DNA from: Arthrobacter sp. CAU 1506
GTDB lineage: Bacteria > Actinomycetota > Actinomycetes > Actinomycetales > Micrococcaceae
Length of the DNA: 64,000 nucleotides
NCBI RefSeq assembly: GCF_005047635.1
Contig: NZ_SUKC01000013.1
Location: 1 to 64,000, forward strand
Direction: 5' to 3'
Shown here: positions 1 through 7,973 of the stretch, in pieces
How the letters are laid out: every line of letters starts with the position of its first letter
Numbering within the stretch: the stretch's first letter is position 1
Program-made: the position numbers and the translations under genes
The notes under the pieces: generated by a model
What the model was told of the DNA's origin: nothing
Databases searched by the model: none
Seen by the model: the letters and a program-made list of their open reading frames with translations, nothing else

Positions 1-67
1 GTTGATCCACGAGTGCGATGTCGTGGTGTCCCTCTGCCCAGTCGATGCCGCAGAACACTTCCGTCAT
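1..67 (-). CDS. IS110-family transposase, N-terminal fragment cut by window edge
   Basis: Only the first 22 codons are inside the window; the gene reads leftwards off the edge. The start ATG is at 67-65, preceded by an AGGA-type ribosome binding site about 7 nt upstream. The encoded start contains FCGIDWAEGHHDIALVD, the typical opening of IS110-family DEDD transposases, in which the Asp of the GID motif (residue 9) is the first catalytic acid of the RuvC-like domain. The family carries out DDE-independent, RNA-guided recombination of the element. Whether the rest of the gene is intact cannot be seen. Assignment rests on this short but characteristic motif. Confidence 0.8.
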   Translation of the reverse strand, partial: MTEVFCGIDWAEGHHDIALVDQ

Positions 68-289
68 GTGGCTGTTCCTTCCCCTGTCGTCGGTAGCTGC
101 AGAGGACCGTTGCGACTTGGGACCGTTGCGACCTAATGGAAGAGCTCGACGTCTCGACATCTGATTGGCATTCTCATCCCTGTCGGAAGCTGCCGGGGCC
201 GGGTCTTAGCGTGAGAACTCTGAGTTCGCGTTCCTGGTCGAGACGTTGGCCGGCAGCAAGCCCCCGGAAGTCAACCTACGTTCCGTGGC

Positions 290-366
290 GTGAGGGAGCC
301 AGAGGAACCATCTTTTTCGACGGCTCCAGGCCACGGTAACGGGAAGTCCTCATCTGGCTCCCTCAC
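290..366. repeat. 14-bp perfect inverted repeat with 49-nt interior
   Basis: Arms at 290-303 (GTGAGGGAGCCAGA) and 353-366 are exact reverse complements. Inside lies a second, shorter pair (CCGTGG near 283-288 just outside the left arm, and CCACGG near 331-336). There is no T-run, so this is not a clear intrinsic terminator. It may belong to the structured non-coding end of the IS110 element or mark its border. The stretch 367-611 beyond it shows no gene; it is locally AT-rich around 480-560, which may be the promoter region of the next gene. Confidence 0.5.
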
Positions 367-611
367 AACCCATTAGGTAACGGGGGCAGGGGGATGTTCG
401 GGTGGACTCCTTGGCGAAGGCTGGGAAGTGCTGACGATTGTGTAAGTAATCTTGGAACTGATGCATGTGATGTCTCGTGCGACTCATTTCGGTATAACGT
501 AAAGATTGGTAACTTCACACCAACTCGCCTGGTGCGACGTATTGTCGCTATAAATATATGATTGGTGTGAGCTGGGTTTCCAGGCACGACACTTGACTTG
601 GGGAGCAATAA

Positions 612-1508
612 ATGAGTTGGTTCAAGCGCTTTATGGCGGGAAATGTCACCGCAACAACCGCCCCATCACAGGCATCCGCTCCATCAATGGTCCGGCAAGG
701 AAATCATCCCAGCCCCTCTCCGAATATGGAGGACGTGGAAGGGCTTTTTCTCGCCGGCATACTGGCTGAGAGGCAGGGCGACCTCGACACGGCGGTTCGT
801 TATTATACGAAGGCTGCACAAGCAGGGAACTCCCAGTCCATGGTGTCACTCGCGTTATGCCTCAAAGAGCGTGGACAAACTAAAGAGATGATCCGTTGGT
901 ATGAGGTTGCTGCAGGTAAAGGTAACTCCAATGCGATGTTCAATCTGGCGAATCACTTCAAAGACACGGGCGACACTAAAATGTCGATTCATTGGTACAA
1001 AGAGGCTGCTGCCGCCGGCGACAAAGACGCCCCCACGCTCGTGGCCGCAGCCTACGTCCGAACAGGTTCTATTGACGAAGCCATTCATTGGTATGAGGTG
1101 GCCAACAGCAGCGGGAACCCGCATGCAGCAGAAGCCTTGCAGTCCCTCCGCGGAGCGAAGGCAGGTGATCCATTGAGGATGGACGAGACTGCAGCTCTTT
1201 TCCATATGGCTGGAAACCGGGAACAGGCTATTCGCTGGTTTCAGCGAGCAGCGAACCTTGGAAATGTCGAGGCGATGCACGATCTGGCTGTCGTATATGA
1301 AGAGAGCGGAGAGTTGGAGTCGGCCCTCGATTGGTATACACGGGCGACAAGGGCTGGATACAACGACTCGCTCAATGCAATCCTTCGCATCAAGGGAACC
1401 CCAAGGCGACTCTTGGAATGGCTTGAAGAAGAAATAGAATGGCGCAATCCCGTAGCTCGCCGATTCCTTCGTGATCTCAACCGGGATTCCCAGGCAGCAG
1501 GGGAGTGA
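612..1508 (+). CDS. Sel1/TPR-like repeat protein
   Basis: A 298-residue soluble protein with a short Ser/Pro-rich N-terminal stretch (about residues 12-40) followed by about six helical repeats of roughly 35 residues, each with a W-Y pair and an A-A-x-A-G-N type turn (for example IRWYEVAAGKGN, IHWYKEAAAAGD, LDWYTRATRAGY). These match Sel1-like/tetratricopeptide repeats, which form solenoid scaffolds for protein-protein contacts. The start ATG follows GGGGAGC with 5 nt spacing. There is no signal peptide or membrane segment. It sits alone between the IS110 end and a convergent exported protein. Its partner is unknown, and the local base composition is less GC-rich than the core genes, suggesting acquired DNA. 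Confidence 0.75.
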   Translation: MSWFKRFMAGNVTATTAPSQASAPSMVRQGNHPSPSPNMEDVEGLFLAGILAERQGDLDTAVRYYTKAAQAGNSQSMVSLALCLKERGQTKEMIRWYEVAAGKGNSNAMFNLANHFKDTGDTKMSIHWYKEAAAAGDKDAPTLVAAAYVRTGSIDEAIHWYEVANSSGNPHAAEALQSLRGAKAGDPLRMDETAALFHMAGNREQAIRWFQRAANLGNVEAMHDLAVVYEESGELESALDWYTRATRAGYNDSLNAILRIKGTPRRLLEWLEEEIEWRNPVARRFLRDLNRDSQAAGE

Positions 1509-1599
1509 GCGGCACATGGAGCACATCGGCGAGCGCGACAGCCTCATAGAGTGCTGAGGGCCGAGGGAAGGTTGGTGCAGCGCCTTCTGTGATAGGCGG

Positions 1600-2403
1600 T
1601 CAGTGGGCCGGGAGCGGATCTCCGAATGGCTCTACGATTGCGCTCCACTCGCAGTTAGCATAGATGTCCGCAAAGAAGACCGTGCCCAAGTATGGGGACA
1701 TAGTCCAGTGAGTGATCCGGTCGAACTGCTTCTGGGTGACGATGAACTCATCGGTGAAGGTGCGGAATCCCCCGGACTCTACCTCGATTTCGTCGGGGCG
1801 AATCTCGCCCGGCGCGGTGGTGTAGTCTACCCACGCCCCACCGTAACTGCCATGACTGACCGTTCTGCCATCGCTGTCGATGCCAATTACGGAAATCCGG
1901 GGCTCAAGCGGCATATAGACCGAGCCCGTGGCCCCGTTCCCGAAGGACCCGCGAATGGTCACATGATGGTGGCCCGGCTCGTCCGCCGGGGTAATGGTGA
2001 CGCGCTCCAGCGTCGCTAGGACCGGTCCCGAAGGGCAGAAAACTTCCTCCTCCTGCTGCTGTGGCGTCGGCTCCGGATAGTAGTACCCGAGGTCCGGCAT
2101 CGGCGACGGCTCGTACTGCGGCCATTCCGGCTGGCGTTCAGGCCGTTCGGGCGCTGCCGGCGGGGGAGCGGCGATCAGCTCCGGTGCGTGCGAGGCGGTT
2201 TCATTAGGGGTGGGAGTGCTGATAGTGATCGTGGCCGTCGCGGTGGACCTGGAGGTCGGTTTGGCCGGCGCCGTGGGTTTTTGAGTAGATGCGAGGGCTG
2301 TCATGTTGCCAGGCTCCGTCGCCCAAATCGCGAACGCGGCCAGTGAACCCATGATCATCGCAGCCAGGGCGATTAGCCCGATCTTCCCCCAACGTGTATT
2401 CAT
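1600..2403 (-). CDS. Exported or membrane-anchored protein of unknown function, Pro/Thr-rich
   Basis: About 267 residues. The N-terminus has a positively charged tip and one hydrophobic segment (about residues 7-28) that could be a signal peptide or anchor. A low-complexity Thr/Pro/Ala/Glu linker follows to about residue 115, then a compact C-terminal domain with two Cys (FCPSGP and YANCEWS) that could pair in a disulfide outside the cell. The C-terminal part resembles an Ig-like beta domain in composition only; I do not recognise a family. I chose the ATG at 2403 because an AGG lies 8 nt upstream; a GTG two codons earlier is too close to it. It is convergent with the TPR gene. Confidence 0.6.
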   Translation of the reverse strand: MNTRWGKIGLIALAAMIMGSLAAFAIWATEPGNMTALASTQKPTAPAKPTSRSTATATITISTPTPNETASHAPELIAAPPPAAPERPERQPEWPQYEPSPMPDLGYYYPEPTPQQQEEEVFCPSGPVLATLERVTITPADEPGHHHVTIRGSFGNGATGSVYMPLEPRISVIGIDSDGRTVSHGSYGGAWVDYTTAPGEIRPDEIEVESGGFRTFTDEFIVTQKQFDRITHWTMSPYLGTVFFADIYANCEWSAIVEPFGDPLPAH

Positions 2404-2618
2404 GAGCACAGCCTAGATGACGGGCACCGTGCCTTTGTGAAATTGCAGCGGGCCTGTGGCGACCCGACCGTTCACGTCCTCCGCCCAGTTGGTGGTACTG
2501 GCACACCGTTCCCGGAACCGTGGCCACCGGTTTAGCGCGGCTAGGATCGTCGGTCGGAACCAGACGCCTGGTGATTCTCTGCCTCTGCCACGCGCGCGGG
2601 AACGGAGAAGCTGGCGGC

Positions 2619-3305
2619 CTAGCGTGTGAGCAACAAGCCCCCAATCCAGTCACGAGCCACCGTCCGCATTCCGCCAACCTGCCTGTCCGCAGAGGCAGCG
2701 CCACGCAGGCTGGCCGGTGCGGTGATCAGCGCCCTAAGTAGCCACCCGATGATGTCGAGGGCGCGGAGGTTTGTGATCGGCGGTTTAGTGCCCCACGCCG
2801 CAATATCCGACCAAGCATCCTCGTACTGGACGAGGTCGGCCTTCACGTCCGGCAGCCACAGGAGCGCGTATTCGCGGTAGCTGCGCTTTGACGCTTTTGG
2901 CACGCGCGGCGTGGCGGCTCTGTTGCTGTAGCAGTTCCAGATGTGCGGATCATACAAGGGGATCAGATTCGGAATTTTGCGGTGGAGGTCTTTGGCACAA
3001 GTAGTCAGGCGGATGCCATTGGGCCTGTCTTCGTCCAGGAACCCGAAAAGGTTCGCAATGGCTTCGATGGTGGCGTTATTTCGCAACTCCGAGAAATCGT
3101 TTTCGCACAGGCCTTAGAGATTTTGCTCAAGTCCGCGTTTGTTCGGGCCCACGGCGCATGTCCTCGATCAGGTCCCGAGACCAATTGGCTGTCCAGCCAA
3201 ACGGGTTCGGTCCGTTCTCGCGGACGAATTACATGAATGATAGGTAGCAGGACGGCGATGCGGAACGGCAGGTAGCCAGCAAACGTGTGCCGCCTTCTGA
3301 GGTTT
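2619..3305 (-). pseudogene. Broken DUF6308-family gene
   Basis: The clearest piece, 2619-3115, encodes ENDFSELRNNATIEAI and LHRKIPNLIPLYD, which match the conserved core of actinobacterial DUF6308 proteins (function unknown). Upstream, recognisable N-terminal pieces occur in other frames: NPFGWTANWSRDLIEDMRR near 3130-3205 ends at an in-frame TGA, and an upstream piece TFAGYLPFRIAVLLPIIHV near 3220-3290 is in yet another frame. At least two frameshifts therefore separate three homologous pieces. The C-terminal tail after about residue 115 also looks unlike the family. This is most simply a decayed gene in an accessory region next to an IS element. Confidence 0.6.
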
Positions 3306-3315
3306 TCGCCACTCG

Positions 3316-3822
3316 CTACTCAAAGGGGCGGGGATCCAGCGGGACAATCAGGACGGGCCGGTGCTGATGGTGGGCCAGATGAACGGCCACGGACCCGACA
3401 AGGACTTCCTCGAGGGCGTGCACAATTCCCGGCTCGCGTGTTCCGACCACGATCATTGAGGCGCCGATTGCCTCTGCGGCATCAGACAAGGCGTGCGCGG
3501 GGTCTCCGGCCAACGTTTGGAATGACCATGCCACGCTGCAGTCTGTCAGAGCCTCGGACACACTGGCCCGGATCTCTTCGGCGGTTCGTTCAACGTAGCT
3601 GAAGTCACCGTCGGGATCGATCGGCAGCAGAACCTGGGACCCGTCCGGCAGGGTCTCTTGATAGATGGAGACGTCTACGTGTACGCAAGCCAAATTGACT
3701 CCAAGGTCGGCGGCCAGGACCGCTGCCCGCTGCACGACGGCCGCCCGTTGCCCCGGTATGACCCCGACCAAGACGGGGCCTGTGACCGGCCGCGGGGAAT
3801 CTGAACTATCGTCAACAGCCAT
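3316..3822 (-). CDS. Universal stress protein (UspA family)
   Basis: A 168-residue single-domain protein. The end carries the Usp nucleotide-binding signature: VVGTREPG, then LVGSVAVHLAHH and RPVLIVP, matching the G-2x-G-9x-G-S/T pattern of ATP-binding Usp proteins. The front has the usual beta strand PVLVGVIPG. Such proteins act in the cytoplasm in stress or dormancy responses; the exact role varies. The start ATG at 3822 is preceded by GGAGG with 5 nt spacing, better than an in-frame start 7 codons upstream. It stands alone, reading in the same direction as the small membrane protein upstream at 3922. Confidence 0.85.
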   Translation of the reverse strand: MAVDDSSDSPRPVTGPVLVGVIPGQRAAVVQRAAVLAADLGVNLACVHVDVSIYQETLPDGSQVLLPIDPDGDFSYVERTAEEIRASVSEALTDCSVAWSFQTLAGDPAHALSDAAEAIGASMIVVGTREPGIVHALEEVLVGSVAVHLAHHQHRPVLIVPLDPRPFE

Positions 3823-3921
3823 TCCTGCCTCCGGCTTACGCACAGTTAGGGTAGTCCTGCCGCCCGACAGCGCCCCTGAGTGCTGCTCGGGGGACCGCCG
3901 GAACGTGGCTTTGCATTGACG

Positions 3922-4260
3922 TCAGCCGCCGGCGGCCGAACCAGTTCCCCACAGCGGGTAGCTCGCCAGCACCATCGCGATGAGCGCCAGGGAGGCGGCG
4001 ACGAGTACAACTTCTGCACCGGACACCGCACGCCGAGAAAGTACCCGCCGGGCGAGCAGAACGGCATACCCTCCGCCCACGATCGCGGACCAAGCGAGAA
4101 GTACCCAGCCCATCAGCCAGCTGACCACGAACAGGTCTTCCGCGGCCTGACTGTGGAATCCTACGGCGTCGCCTACGCCGAAACAGACCGCGGCGCCGGC
4201 AGCCAGCGCGAGTGCGAACACCGGCACTGGCGCCGTCGGGTGCGCCTGACGTTGCTCCAT
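3922..4260 (-). CDS. Small three-helix membrane protein, unknown function
   Basis: 112 residues with three predicted membrane segments: about 14-34, 44-68 and 82-103. A short basic loop (LLARRVLSRRAVSG) lies between helices 2 and 3, placing it in the cytoplasm. No catalytic motif and no family recognised. It is upstream of the universal stress protein on the same strand with a 100-bp gap, so co-transcription is possible but unproven. Confidence 0.55.
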   Translation of the reverse strand: MEQRQAHPTAPVPVFALALAAGAAVCFGVGDAVGFHSQAAEDLFVVSWLMGWVLLAWSAIVGGGYAVLLARRVLSRRAVSGAEVVLVAASLALIAMVLASYPLWGTGSAAGG

Positions 4261-4352
4261 GCGGAAAATCTATTCTCCAAGGGGAGGGAAGGCAACAAGA
4301 CCTTCACGCACTCCGAGGCAACCCCAAGGCCAATCAGCCTGCCGGAGCACGG

Positions 4353-5504
4353 CTACTCGACGATCGCCATCTCGTGCGGAGTCTGGTTGAGCCGGCGTCC
4401 GCCATCCTCAGTGACCGTGACGATGTCCTCGATGCGGACCCCGAACCGTCCGGGGAGGTAGATGCCCGGCTCAATCGAGAAGCACATGCCGGGCTGGATG
4501 AGACGGGTTTCGCCCTCCACCATGTAGGGCGGTTCGTGGGTGGTGAGCCCGATGCCGTGGCCGGTGCGGTGGATGAAGTAGTCGCCGTAACCGGCCTCGG
4601 TAATCACGGCGCGTGCCACACGGTCGATTTCCTGGCACTCGATACCGGGCTGGACCGCATCAAAGCCTGCCTGTTGTGCCTGGCGGACAACATCATGCAC
4701 TTCGCGTTCCTCCTCGGAGGGCTCGCCGACATGTACGGTCCGTGTGGTGTCAGAACCATAGCCGTGCTTGAGGCCGCCGAAGTCGAGCACCACCATGTCG
4801 CCGTTCTCAATGATCCGGTCGCCGATTTCGTGGTGGGGATTTGCTCCGTTCGGTCCCGAGCCCACCACTGTGAAGTCGACCTGCGAATGGCCGAACTGCC
4901 GCAGCAGTGCGGCCAGGTCCGCAGCCACATCGGTCTCGCTGCGGCCGGCGAATCTGACTTTGAGGATCTCCCCGTACGTCTGGTCCGCGGCCGCGCCGGC
5001 GGCGGCCAGCCGCTCAACCTCGTCGGAGTCCTTGATAGCACGCAACATGGGGAGCGCTGTCGTCATGGCGACGTACGACGAAGTCGCCAGCTGGTCCTGC
5101 AAGCCGAGCAGGTGCATGGCCCAGGCCGAGTCCGAGACCGCGTAGCGCCCGGTAGCGTCCAAGAGCTTCGCCGTCGCCTCGTAGGGATCGCTTCCGTCAG
5201 TCCAGTCGACCAGTTGGAAGGTGGAGGCGCCTGGTGCGTTCTCCGCATCGGGCCGTTCCAGTTTCGGGACGATCATGGCAGGCTCGCCGTCCGAGGGGAT
5301 GACCAACATGGTGATGCGCTCGGTGATCGCGACGGGAGCGTAGCCGGTCAGGTAGAGCAGATCTGGGCCCGGCGTCAGCAGGAGGCCCGCGAGCCCGGCG
5401 TCGAGTGCGGCCCGGGCGGCTCGCTGCTGCCGCAGGGCGAAGTCATCGGCGGTGAACGGGGCTGGTTCAGTAGTGCGGCTCTGCTCCGGCACGGCTGCCT
5501 CCAT
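4353..5504 (-). CDS. M24-family Xaa-Pro aminopeptidase-like metallopeptidase
   Basis: About 383 residues. The N-terminal creatinase-like domain (to about residue 145) contains LLLTPGPDLLYLTGY. The C-terminal pita-bread domain has all five metal ligands of the M24 family: Asp in VVLDFGG, Asp in YGSDTTRT, His in HRTGHGIG, Glu in FSIEPGIY and Glu in VRIEDIV. This fits a cytoplasmic dinuclear-metal peptidase removing residues N-terminal to proline. Start choice is uncertain: ATG at 5504 fits the usual length, while in-frame starts at 5570 and 5612 would add a Pro-rich tail not typical of the family. Monocistronic, with the terminator of the upstream nuclease just behind it. Confidence 0.85.
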   Translation of the reverse strand: MEAAVPEQSRTTEPAPFTADDFALRQQRAARAALDAGLAGLLLTPGPDLLYLTGYAPVAITERITMLVIPSDGEPAMIVPKLERPDAENAPGASTFQLVDWTDGSDPYEATAKLLDATGRYAVSDSAWAMHLLGLQDQLATSSYVAMTTALPMLRAIKDSDEVERLAAAGAAADQTYGEILKVRFAGRSETDVAADLAALLRQFGHSQVDFTVVGSGPNGANPHHEIGDRIIENGDMVVLDFGGLKHGYGSDTTRTVHVGEPSEEEREVHDVVRQAQQAGFDAVQPGIECQEIDRVARAVITEAGYGDYFIHRTGHGIGLTTHEPPYMVEGETRLIQPGMCFSIEPGIYLPGRFGVRIEDIVTVTEDGGRRLNQTPHEMAIVE

Positions 5505-5618
5505 CAACGAATCGGCGAGGACAGGTTCATTAAGCGCCGCCGGGAGTCGGCCTGGCAAGGGACGGCACATAAGACCACCCGTGGCGGGAGGGGGTGGAGG
5601 TCTAACTCCCACGAAACG

Positions 5619-5654
5619 AGGAAGTCCCTCCGGCCTGAACCGAAGGGACTTCCT
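5619..5654 (-). terminator. Hairpin downstream of the secreted HNH nuclease gene
   Basis: AGGAAGTCCCT at 5619-5629 is the perfect complement of AGGGACTTCCT at 5644-5654, with a 14-nt loop. It lies 37 bp beyond the stop codon of the nuclease gene (5691), where a transcription terminator is expected. There is no long T-run, so termination strength is uncertain. Confidence 0.6.
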
Positions 5655-5690
5655 GACGTCATGTCAGCGGAGGCAAGCCTTGGCGTGAGC

Positions 5691-6575
5691 TTAGACCCGC
5701 CAGCGCAGGCGGCTGTCGGTGGACGAAGCCTTGCAGATGTAGGTCTTGCCTTTGGCGCTGATGCCCTTGTGCCCCTTGAGCGCTGCTTTGCAGAAGGCTC
5801 CGGGGGTTACGCCCTTGACGGTCTTGACCGCAGTGGTGCTCTTGGCCGGACTCTTGGGCGTCGAGACCTTGCCGGCGGGCTTGATAGCGGTGACCTTCAC
5901 GGCCTTTTGTCCGGGGCACGTGGCGAGGACCCGCTTCATGGCAGCTTTTTCGGCTGAGGTAACGGACAGGGCGTACTTCTTCTTCACCGCGATCTGGGTG
6001 GCTACGTAGGTGCACCTGAAGGCCTTGTTTTTGGGCAACCAGGCGCTGGCCTCCCGGTCGCCTTTTGCCCGGTTGGCGGAGGCGTCCACGGCACGCAGGT
6101 TCAGCGGGTCGTTGGCAAACGCGGTGCGCTGGGCGGTGGAAAGCTTCTGGGCACCTGACACCCATGCTTGTCCGAGGGCGACAACGTGGTCGATGTCCAC
6201 CTTGTTCCCGCCGCGGACGTGCTTGATGGTCTTGCCCGTGTAGGGATCTTTCAGGGTCCCGGAAACGATGACGCAATTTCGTGTGCCGGGCTTGAAACGG
6301 TCCTTGGTCAAGTCCCGCTTGAGAATGTCGTTGCGAGCGTCGCAGCCGTTGCGGTCCGGGTCCTTCCAGCCGTTACCGAACTTGGCCCGCGAGTAGCCGG
6401 TCTTGGCGGCCTTGCCCTTGACCGGGAGGGTATTCAGTACCGAGGAAGCGCTGACGCTGGGCTTCGGGCTCGCCGCTTCTACCGGAGGTGCGGCGGAGAA
6501 GCCCCCGAACAAGAGGGCCCCGGCTGTCGCGATGGCGGCCAGCGGCCGACCCCATCGGCTCATTGACGTTTTCAT
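5691..6575 (-). CDS. Secreted HNH-family nuclease (DUF1524/GmrSD C-terminal type)
   Basis: 294 residues with a clear signal peptide: MKTSMSRWGR tip, hydrophobic core, and cleavage near VEAASP at about residue 35. The catalytic region contains VDIDHVVALGQAW (DH of the HNH motif), then NDPLNLRAVDASANRAKGD, the Asn and Lys/Asp part, matching the secreted DUF1524 nuclease family common in actinobacteria. A Lys/Thr/Pro linker (about 210-245) leads to a C-terminal module with two Cys (FCKAALKGHKG, YICKASS) and the recurrent end DSRLRWR. It is likely an extracellular DNase for nutrient use or competition. No immunity gene is seen beside it. Confidence 0.8.
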   Translation of the reverse strand: MKTSMSRWGRPLAAIATAGALLFGGFSAAPPVEAASPKPSVSASSVLNTLPVKGKAAKTGYSRAKFGNGWKDPDRNGCDARNDILKRDLTKDRFKPGTRNCVIVSGTLKDPYTGKTIKHVRGGNKVDIDHVVALGQAWVSGAQKLSTAQRTAFANDPLNLRAVDASANRAKGDREASAWLPKNKAFRCTYVATQIAVKKKYALSVTSAEKAAMKRVLATCPGQKAVKVTAIKPAGKVSTPKSPAKSTTAVKTVKGVTPGAFCKAALKGHKGISAKGKTYICKASSTDSRLRWRV

Positions 6576-6772
6576 ATTTCCCCCAAGGTGTCGGGGCGGG
6601 ACCCCGGACTGATTTCAATGTGTGTTTGTCGGGTTGCTCCTCCATGGACTTTCGCCGCTTTAGGAACATTCCGTGATCGGGCCAAGAAACAGAGCAATCA
6701 TTCCCCGTTGCATTTAGCTATCGGCGGCTGACCCGATCAGGTTAGGTGTGTGCGGATTGTTCGACCGGTCTT

Positions 6773-7240
6773 TTATTTCCGCCGAAAGGCGTGAAAACCC
6801 AGGACGGTGAAAAAGGCCGCAAGGACGATCGCGCCTGTCCACAGCGAGAGACCGGCCAGATCATGGATTGCCATGTGAGGAATCCGGCGCTCCGGGACCA
6901 CGACGACGCCGATGAAAGCTCCCAGCACGCCGAAATAGCTGCCCTTCATGAAGGAACGGTGCGCCTGGATCCTTCTCGTTCGTGCGGCCCATAGACCGAC
7001 AGACACAGTGAAGAAGGTAAACACCGCCAAGCCATGCAGCCAGGTGAATCCGCCGTTCAATGTTTGAATGCCGAACGATGTCAGCGACACCACGTACATG
7101 GCGAGCACCCACACGCGGCCGATAGCGCGGTGGGCGGCGCCGCCCTTGCTGCGGCGTATCAACTGATAGGCCCCGAACAAGATGGAAAAGGCCGCTGCTA
7201 TGGCGTGGATAGCGATAAGGAGGGTCCATTGAGGAGGCAT
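6773..7240 (-). CDS. DUF2306-type membrane protein
   Basis: About 155 residues with four membrane helices and the pattern of DUF2306 proteins: HAIAAAFSILFGAYQL in helix 1, AHRAIGRVWVLAMYVVSL in helix 2, and IQAHRSFMKGSYFG between helices 3 and 4. The conserved His residues (IHAIA, AAHRAIGR, QAHRSFM) suggest haem or metal contact, but function is unknown. I chose the ATG at 7240 since AGGA lies upstream at suitable spacing and the helix begins directly after; an earlier start at 7291 is possible. It is divergent from the membrane protein at 7320. Confidence 0.65.
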   Translation of the reverse strand: MPPQWTLLIAIHAIAAAFSILFGAYQLIRRSKGGAAHRAIGRVWVLAMYVVSLTSFGIQTLNGGFTWLHGLAVFTFFTVSVGLWAARTRRIQAHRSFMKGSYFGVLGAFIGVVVVPERRIPHMAIHDLAGLSLWTGAIVLAAFFTVLGFHAFRRK

Positions 7241-7319
7241 AAAAAGAATCCTAAAGGGTGGACGCTGTAACAATGATGAATATTTCGGCATTTTCCTTGT
7301 CTTTTATCCCTCAGGACTC

Positions 7320-7952
7320 TTGACTATTTCCGTGACTCAACAATCAACCCGTGAATGGACCGTGAACGAAGCGCGGACCACGGCCTCCGCTACAGCAGCC
7401 CAAGGCGCGGCTTGGCTCATCGCTTTCGGCATCACGCTGTCCATCGCTGCCGTCCTGTCCTTCCTGTTGCCGCTCGAGGTTGCCGTTCTGGTGGCGGTAT
7501 TCCAGGGCGGCGTCGCTTTGCCGCTTGCTTTCGCCCTCGAACGCGGGCTGGGTACCGCGCCCATGGCCCAGGATCATCCGCTGCGCTCGCTGTCGGTCCA
7601 ATTGGCCATGGTGCAGATCGTCGCGCTGCCAGCGGTGATCATGATGTACACGCAGAATCCGGCGCTGGTGCCGGCCGTTTTTGCGGCGATCGGCGGCGCG
7701 CATTTCCTGCCCTACGTTTGGCTGCACCAGACGAAGATTTACCTCTATCTGGCGCTCGGCGTGTCTTTGGGCAGCTGGGCCATCACGTTGGCCGGGGGCG
7801 AGGGAGCCTACCGCTGGGTGATGGTTTGGTGGCCGGTCTGCTACATCGTTGCCGCTGCGCTGCTCTGGCGCCGGCACCGGCAACTTGTACCCCGCAGGCA
7901 CCGTGGCGGCCGTGTAACGAGCGTGACGTCTGTCAGACGCAGGCACGTTTAA
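7320..7952 (+). CDS. Multi-pass membrane protein, DUF7010-like
   Basis: 210 residues with about six hydrophobic helices (about 27-49, 50-70, 92-110, 114-130, 140-158, 165-185) and a basic Arg/His tail. The arrangement resembles DUF7010 membrane proteins, but I cannot confirm this. The annotated start is TTG at 7320; a GTG at 7332 is an alternative. Divergent from the DUF2306 gene, sharing an 80-bp promoter region with it. Confidence 0.5.
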   Translation: MTISVTQQSTREWTVNEARTTASATAAQGAAWLIAFGITLSIAAVLSFLLPLEVAVLVAVFQGGVALPLAFALERGLGTAPMAQDHPLRSLSVQLAMVQIVALPAVIMMYTQNPALVPAVFAAIGGAHFLPYVWLHQTKIYLYLALGVSLGSWAITLAGGEGAYRWVMVWWPVCYIVAAALLWRRHRQLVPRRHRGGRVTSVTSVRRRHV

Positions 7953-7973
7953 TTCCCCGACGGTCGTTGCGCG

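Larger units (their letters stand above)
1..366 (-). mobile_element. IS110-type element, transposase-proximal end (outer boundary uncertain)
   Basis: The transposase fragment at 1-67 is followed, on its upstream side, by about 300 bp without a credible gene. In the IS110 subgroup the long non-coding end upstream of the transposase encodes the guide (bridge/seek) RNA, so 68 to roughly 366 is the expected place. Visible structure: a 13-bp direct repeat GGACCGTTGCGAC at 104-116 and 120-132, and a 14-bp perfect inverted repeat GTGAGGGAGCCAGA at 290-303 with its complement at 353-366. The true outer end of the element cannot be fixed without a second copy or an empty site; 366 is a guess based on the inverted repeat. 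Confidence 0.5.

Noticed and set aside
136-339. 67-codon open frame inside the IS110 non-coding end
   Set aside because: No ribosome site, no family similarity and it overlaps the repeats of the element.
4212-5957. Long open frame on the + strand opposite the M24 peptidase
   Set aside because: It is antisense to a protein with all five metal ligands; high GC content keeps the opposite strand open, and its sequence shows no family features.
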